A stretch of DNA of 64,000 bases from the NCBI RefSeq assembly GCF_024460475.1, contig NZ_JANFYN010000007.1:1-64000 (forward strand). Direction: 5' to 3'. Each line of letters opens with the position of its first letter. Position 1 is the first letter of the stretch. The notes beneath the pieces are model-generated. The model did no database searches, was not told the DNA's origin, and saw only the letters and a list, made by a program, of their open reading frames with translations. Made by a program: the position numbers and the translations under genes. Origin of the DNA: Holdemanella sp. MSK.7.32 (lineage in GTDB: Bacteria > Bacillota_I > Bacilli_A > Erysipelotrichales > Erysipelotrichaceae). Below are positions 61,978 through 64,000 of this stretch, one piece after another.

Positions 61978-63355
61978 CTTTTACAATAATAGGCAATTCA
62001 ACTGTGATTTTAGTTCCCACATCTTCCTTTGAAGTTAAATGAATTTTGCCTTGATAATAATAGACAACATGTTTTACAATCGACAAACCTAAACCTGTAC
62101 CTGGAATTGTTTTTGAGCGTTGTTTATCCACACGATAAAATCTTTGAAAGATTCGACTCTGCTCTTCTTGCGCAATTCCCACACCTGTATCTTCCACACT
62201 AAAATACATATTTTTTTGATTTTTCTTTAGAACAACATCTATTCGTCCGTTTTGTTTATTGTACTTAATTGCATTCGAAATTAAATTATAGAAGATACCT
62301 TTAATATGATCTAAACTCGCAAAAACGGTAAACTCTGTCGCATTCACATAAACATTTAAATGCATCGCTTCAATTTGTGGTTTTAAAGTCTCGACAACAG
62401 AATCCAACAATTTCTTTACTTGAATATGCGAATATGTGACTTGCATCTCTTCTGTTTCTAATTTTGAAATCGTTAAAATATCATTGATCAACTGCGTCAT
62501 GTGGTCACTCTCTTTTAAAACACAATCTAAACATGTATCGATTTGAGCACTATCCTGAATTGTATGCGAACGAATCAATTCTGTATATCCACGTATAGAG
62601 GTGAGTGGTGTTTTTAATTCATGACTCGCATTACTGAAAAATTCCTGGCGAACCTTTTTTTCTTTTTCCAGTCTTTCTAAATACTTTTTATTTTCTTCGG
62701 ACATTTTCGTCAATGCATCTGTGATTCCATAAAGTTCGGGATAATTATATTTATGAAACGATAGCACTTCTTTTGAAATATCTGTTGAATTAATTGTATT
62801 TGTAATATCTTTAAAAGGTTCTACAATTTCATTGGCCATTTTTTTAGACAAAACAAATACCACCATAAAAGATACGGCAATACTAAATAAAAATGGTGCT
62901 AATAATATCGAAATAGATTGGCTCAATCCATCAAATGGCATAGCTAAACGAACAATTGTTTGATTATCTTCCTCATAGTCAGCTACATATAAATAAGAAC
63001 GTTGCATTGTATCTGAATGACGAATACATGTCCCTGTACCTTGAGCAATAGCTTGTTTTACTTCTTCACGCTGCAGATGTTTTTCACGAATTCTATTTTT
63101 ATAGTTATCATATAAAACTTTTCCGTTTCGCTTAATAATTGTGATACGAATATCTTCCGATTTAAAAGTATCACCCAAACGAGTCGTATTTAAATCATCT
63201 ATTTCTAAATTTTTCACCAATTTAACTGTATTCATTAAATATTGTCGATCTTGAGAAATAGATGCTTTATATAAACTCACGTAAAGTAAACCAAAGCCCA
63301 AGATAAATGTGATCAAAAAAGTTGTTAAAAACGAATGAACAATCTTCTTATGCAT
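61961..63355 (-). CDS. sensor histidine kinase, PhoR-like
   Basis: The 464-residue membrane kinase has two helices (about 8-28 and 150-170) around an extracytoplasmic sensor region of about 120 residues, then a HAMP-like linker. The phospho-acceptor is His245 in SNASHELKTPLTSIRGY, followed by NLISNAIKYN (N box), DTGVGIAQEEQ and GTGLGLSIVKHV (G boxes). The layout is that of PhoR/ResE-type kinases. The signal is unknown. The ATG at 63355 follows GAGGA and overlaps the regulator gene by 8 bp. Confidence 0.93.
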   Translation of the reverse strand: MHKKIVHSFLTTFLITFILGFGLLYVSLYKASISQDRQYLMNTVKLVKNLEIDDLNTTRLGDTFKSEDIRITIIKRNGKVLYDNYKNRIREKHLQREEVKQAIAQGTGTCIRHSDTMQRSYLYVADYEEDNQTIVRLAMPFDGLSQSISILLAPFLFSIAVSFMVVFVLSKKMANEIVEPFKDITNTINSTDISKEVLSFHKYNYPELYGITDALTKMSEENKKYLERLEKEKKVRQEFFSNASHELKTPLTSIRGYTELIRSHTIQDSAQIDTCLDCVLKESDHMTQLINDILTISKLETEEMQVTYSHIQVKKLLDSVVETLKPQIEAMHLNVYVNATEFTVFASLDHIKGIFYNLISNAIKYNKQNGRIDVVLKKNQKNMYFSVEDTGVGIAQEEQSRIFQRFYRVDKQRSKTIPGTGLGLSIVKHVVYYYQGKIHLTSKEDVGTKITVELPIIVKEIPEN

Positions 63356-64000
63356 TGTTATCCTCAGCAACAAAACGATATCCAACCTGTCTTACAGATT
63401 GAATCCAATGTGCATATTCATTTCCCATCTTCTTACGCAATGAGTTAATATGTACATCCAGTGTTCTGCTTTCTCCAATAAAATCATATCCCCAAATCTG
63501 ATTGATCAACTCTTCTCGTGATACAGCTCTACCTTCATTTTTAGCTAAATATTTCAACAATTCAAATTCTTTGAATGTCAATTCAACCGGTTCTTCATGA
63601 ATTGTCACCGTTCTTTTATCTAAATCAATACATAAGCCATGTATTTGAATCAATCGTTCATCCTTTTTACTTCTACGAAGTAATGAACGAATACGAGCAG
63701 CAAGCTCTAACACACTAAACGGCTTTGTCAAATAGTCATCAGCTCCTAAATCAAGTCCCATGATTTTATCAAGCTCTTTATCTTTTGCACTTAAGATAAT
63801 AACAGGTAAATCTTTAAGCGTTGTCTTTGAACGAATAAATTTTAATATATCATATCCATTCATGCCTGGTAACATCAAATCTAATATGGCTAAATCCACT
63901 TTATTGTTTTGCAGATAATCATATGCATCTTTTCCATTTTCAAAATCAACTAGTTCATAATTAAAACTAGCCAATGTTAATTTTAATAATTGACGAATAT
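63348..64000 (-). CDS. PhoB/OmpR-type response regulator (5' end outside window)
   Basis: The frame is open to the window edge and reads ..IRQLLKLTLASFNYEL, so the first 15 or so codons lie beyond 64000. The receiver has the phospho-acceptor Asp in LAILDLMLPGMNG and the Lys in YLTKPFSVLELAARI. The winged helix follows, with LTFKEFELLKYLAKNEGRAVSR in part and TLDVHINSLRKKMG. It pairs with the overlapping kinase gene. The family and PhoP-like order suggest phosphate or envelope control, but that is not proven. A TTG at 63972-63974 should not be read as the start. Confidence 0.93.
   Translation of the reverse strand, partial: IRQLLKLTLASFNYELVDFENGKDAYDYLQNNKVDLAILDLMLPGMNGYDILKFIRSKTTLKDLPVIILSAKDKELDKIMGLDLGADDYLTKPFSVLELAARIRSLLRRSKKDERLIQIHGLCIDLDKRTVTIHEEPVELTFKEFELLKYLAKNEGRAVSREELINQIWGYDFIGESRTLDVHINSLRKKMGNEYAHWIQSVRQVGYRFVAEDNNA

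Overview
The window reads as a chromosomal segment of a low-GC Gram-positive (Bacillota) anaerobe. Supporting signs are AT-rich DNA, strong AAGGAGG-type ribosome binding sites, a tRNA-free 16S-23S spacer, a T-box leader, an L20 leader, CIRCE elements, the rapZ-yvcK-whiA block, a pyrophosphate-dependent phosphofructokinase, a glycyl radical enzyme and two feoA genes beside feoB. An Erysipelotrichia-type gut bacterium fits best, but that placement is inference. No phage, insertion sequence, integrase or CRISPR array was seen. Most genes lie on the minus strand.

Layout. 1-4060: the 5' part of a 23S gene, the spacer, a complete 16S gene and the rRNA promoter. 4059-9422: glycyl radical enzyme, its activase, a DeoR-type regulator and a divergent sodium-coupled transporter. 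9382-18570: housekeeping genes (phosphodiesterase, pfp, CAT-like/DMT pair, bcp, rRNA methyltransferase, HAD, deformylase-like protein, receiver remnant, htpG with two CIRCE-like operators). 18570-24084: an accessory stretch with YdcF, four GNAT acetyltransferases, a GyrI-like protein, and an orphan PTS IIB with a TIM-barrel protein. 24229-27137: deoC-manA-SDR-C_GCAxxG_C_C operon. 27154-36538: hflX, a GT14-like protein, a phosphodiesterase, the Leloir operon galT-galM-galK-galE, a HAD phosphatase and a DeoR-type regulator. 36563-39115: a DUF2812-like membrane protein and pepS. 39175-45690: an iron region with feoA-feoA-feoB and a small Cys-rich protein, a membrane-anchored HMA protein, a P1B-type ATPase with a DUF6110-like protein, and a short orphan transcription unit. 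45719-52683: infC-rpmI-rplT, tRNA-Lys, ABC-F, amidase-like protein, asnS and rex. 52781-57738: an eight-gene overlapping operon rapZ-yvcK-whiA-lipoprotein-NusG_II-Gx-TSCPD-membrane protein. 57821-64000: HAD, VanZ, DUF4015-type glycosidase, FlK-like thioesterase, membrane protein and a PhoR/PhoP-type two-component system whose regulator runs off the window.

How the parts work together. The galactose operon and the adjacent HAD gene have near-duplicate promoter regions of about 115 bp carrying TTTGTTT repeats, probably read by the neighbouring DeoR-type regulator. The iron region is tied together by an inverted repeat, GTTAG-N6-CTAAC. It sits just downstream of the -10 box of three minus-strand promoters: feoA, the DUF6110/P1B-ATPase operon, and an orphan unit ending in a terminator about 105 nt later. 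A weaker copy overlaps the -35 box of the HMA gene. This looks like one metal regulon joining ferrous iron uptake to an iron-handling ATPase module that resembles the ferrosome (fez) systems, plus a candidate small RNA or micropeptide. I consider it the most interesting system here.
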